Shown: in pieces, positions 63,264 through 64,000 of the stretch
Layout of the letters: the number at the start of each line of letters is the position of its first letter
Position numbering within the stretch: the stretch's first letter is position 1
Assembly (NCBI RefSeq): GCF_003416895.1
Contig: NZ_QVIO01000004.1
Location: 558,001 to 622,000 of the forward strand
DNA length: 64,000 bases
Reading direction: 5' to 3'
DNA from: Duganella sp. BJB476
Lineage (GTDB): Bacteria; Pseudomonadota; Gammaproteobacteria; Burkholderiales; Burkholderiaceae_D
Translations under genes and position numbers: made by a program
Notes under the pieces: model-generated
What the model was told of the DNA's origin: nothing
Databases searched by the model: none
What the model saw: the letters and a program-made list of their open reading frames with translations, nothing else

Positions 63264-64000
63264 TTAGAACAGCGTGCTGACGTCCGGACGGGTGGCCAGC
63301 GCCTGCTGGACAACTGCCGTGACGCGGGCGCGGTCGGCGCCTTGCAGCGGCTGGCGCGGACGGCGCACGAACTCGTTGCCGACGCCGGCCAGCGTTTCCA
63401 CCAGCTTCAGGTTCTGTACCAGCTTGGTCGACACGTCCAGGTGCATCAGCGGCATGAACCACTGGTACAGCTTGAGCGCTTCATCCCAACGCTTGGCTTT
63501 CATCAGCTTGTACAGCGCCACCGTCTCTTTCGGGAAGGCCACCACCAGGCCGGCCAGCAGGCCGTCCGCGCCCACCGCCAGGCCTTCGAACGACAGATCG
63601 TCCACGCCCATGAACAGCTGGTAGCGGTGGCCGACCGCGTTGCGCAGGTCGGTGATGCGGCGCACGTTGTCGGTCGATTCCTTGATCGCGACGATCCATT
63701 CGCAATCGGCCAGTTCCTTGAAGTCTTCCGGCGTCAGGTCGACCTTGTAGGAGACCGGATTGTTGTAGACCATGATAGGCAGCTGCGCCGCCTTGGCGAT
63801 CACGCGCAGGTTGTCCATCGCCTCGCGCGAATCGGCCGCGTACAGCACCGACGGCATCACCATCAGGCCCTGCACGCCCATCTCATGCGCCTTCTCGACG
63901 AAGCGGCAGGCGGTGGCGGTGCGCGTCTCGCTGACGTTGACCAGCACCGGCACGCGGCCGGCGGCGACGTTCAGCGCGGTCTTGGTGACGGCCAGCTTCT
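63264..64000 (-). CDS. DapA-family aldolase/dehydratase, 5' end cut by window edge
   Basis: At least 245 aa of a class I aldolase-fold enzyme; the N-terminus lies beyond the right edge (family about 300 aa). Catalytic Tyr in PIMVYNNPVSYKVDL and Schiff-base lysine in IVAIKESTDNVRRITD; then LFMGVDDLSFEGLAVGADGL. C-terminal LVQNLKLVETLAGVGNEFVR followed by RPRQPLQGADRARV resembles hydroxyproline-pathway Pyr4H2C deaminases or sugar-acid dehydratases more than lysine-pathway DapA. With the ExuT-like carrier next door, a catabolic role is likely; the substrate cannot be settled. Confidence 0.85.
   Translation of the reverse strand, partial: KLAVTKTALNVAAGRVPVLVNVSETRTATACRFVEKAHEMGVQGLMVMPSVLYAADSREAMDNLRVIAKAAQLPIMVYNNPVSYKVDLTPEDFKELADCEWIVAIKESTDNVRRITDLRNAVGHRYQLFMGVDDLSFEGLAVGADGLLAGLVVAFPKETVALYKLMKAKRWDEALKLYQWFMPLMHLDVSTKLVQNLKLVETLAGVGNEFVRRPRQPLQGADRARVTAVVQQALATRPDVSTLF

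Overview
The window is GC-rich, gene-dense chromosomal DNA from a betaproteobacterium, most likely Oxalobacteraceae (Massilia/Duganella/Janthinobacterium-like). This is inferred from gene order: hemL-thiD-rubredoxin next to a pilGHIJ-pilL chemosensory operon, yqgE-ruvX-pyrR-pyrB-pyrC', and glyQ-glyS-gmhB-plsC-metallopeptidase. A PEP-CTERM protein and a dTDP-rhamnose/LPS block fit as well. I saw no rRNA, tRNA, CRISPR array, prophage or intact insertion sequence.

Layout. 1-2.2 kb: hemL (cut by the left edge), a ThiD-like kinase and rubredoxin. 2.3-11.7 kb: type IV pilus (twitching) chemosensory operon pilG-pilH-pilI-pilJ-pilL, with a lower-GC alpha/beta hydrolase attached at its 3' end. 12.6-20.8 kb: an accessory stretch with a VOC protein, two unknown small proteins, a 1096-aa MalT-like ATPase regulator with a SARP/BTAD output domain, and a 1043-aa multidomain protein that I read as carrying a permuted papain-like (YiiX/YaeF-type) hydrolase core. 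20.9-28 kb: photolyase, then the yqgE-ruvX-pyrR-pyrB-pyrC'-acyltransferase run (pyrC' lacks its zinc ligands), and apaH.

28.1-37 kb: envelope sugar block. rfbBADC-type genes make dTDP-L-rhamnose. They are followed by a polyprenyl-phosphate glycosyl-1-phosphate transferase, an H-NS-like protein, phosphomannomutase/phosphoglucomutase, WaaC and WaaA. 37-42.2 kb: patatin-like protein, cytochrome b561, and an outer-membrane barrel/lipoprotein pair of unknown role. 42.3-51.8 kb: reverse-strand housekeeping genes (metallopeptidase, plsC, gmhB, glyS, glyQ, lnt, corC, ybeY, phoH).

51.9-60.5 kb: signalling and small unknown genes. These are an orphan HTH-like protein, an HDOD protein with a small HD-GYP-N-like partner, an orphan histidine kinase, a DUF3224-like protein, a 56-aa membrane peptide, a PEP-CTERM protein, a ChaN-like lipoprotein with a thioredoxin-like partner, an MHS-family transporter and a His-rich protein. 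60.7-64 kb: a probable sugar-acid or related catabolic locus (MFS transporter, LacI regulator, DapA-family enzyme cut by the right edge). It has a perfect 13-bp inverted repeat upstream of the transporter and an 84-bp near-perfect palindrome between the convergent lacI and dapA-like genes.

The least explained parts are the 13.2-20.8 kb block, the 84-bp palindrome and the paired operator-like repeats. Identifications are by motif reading only; no database search was run.
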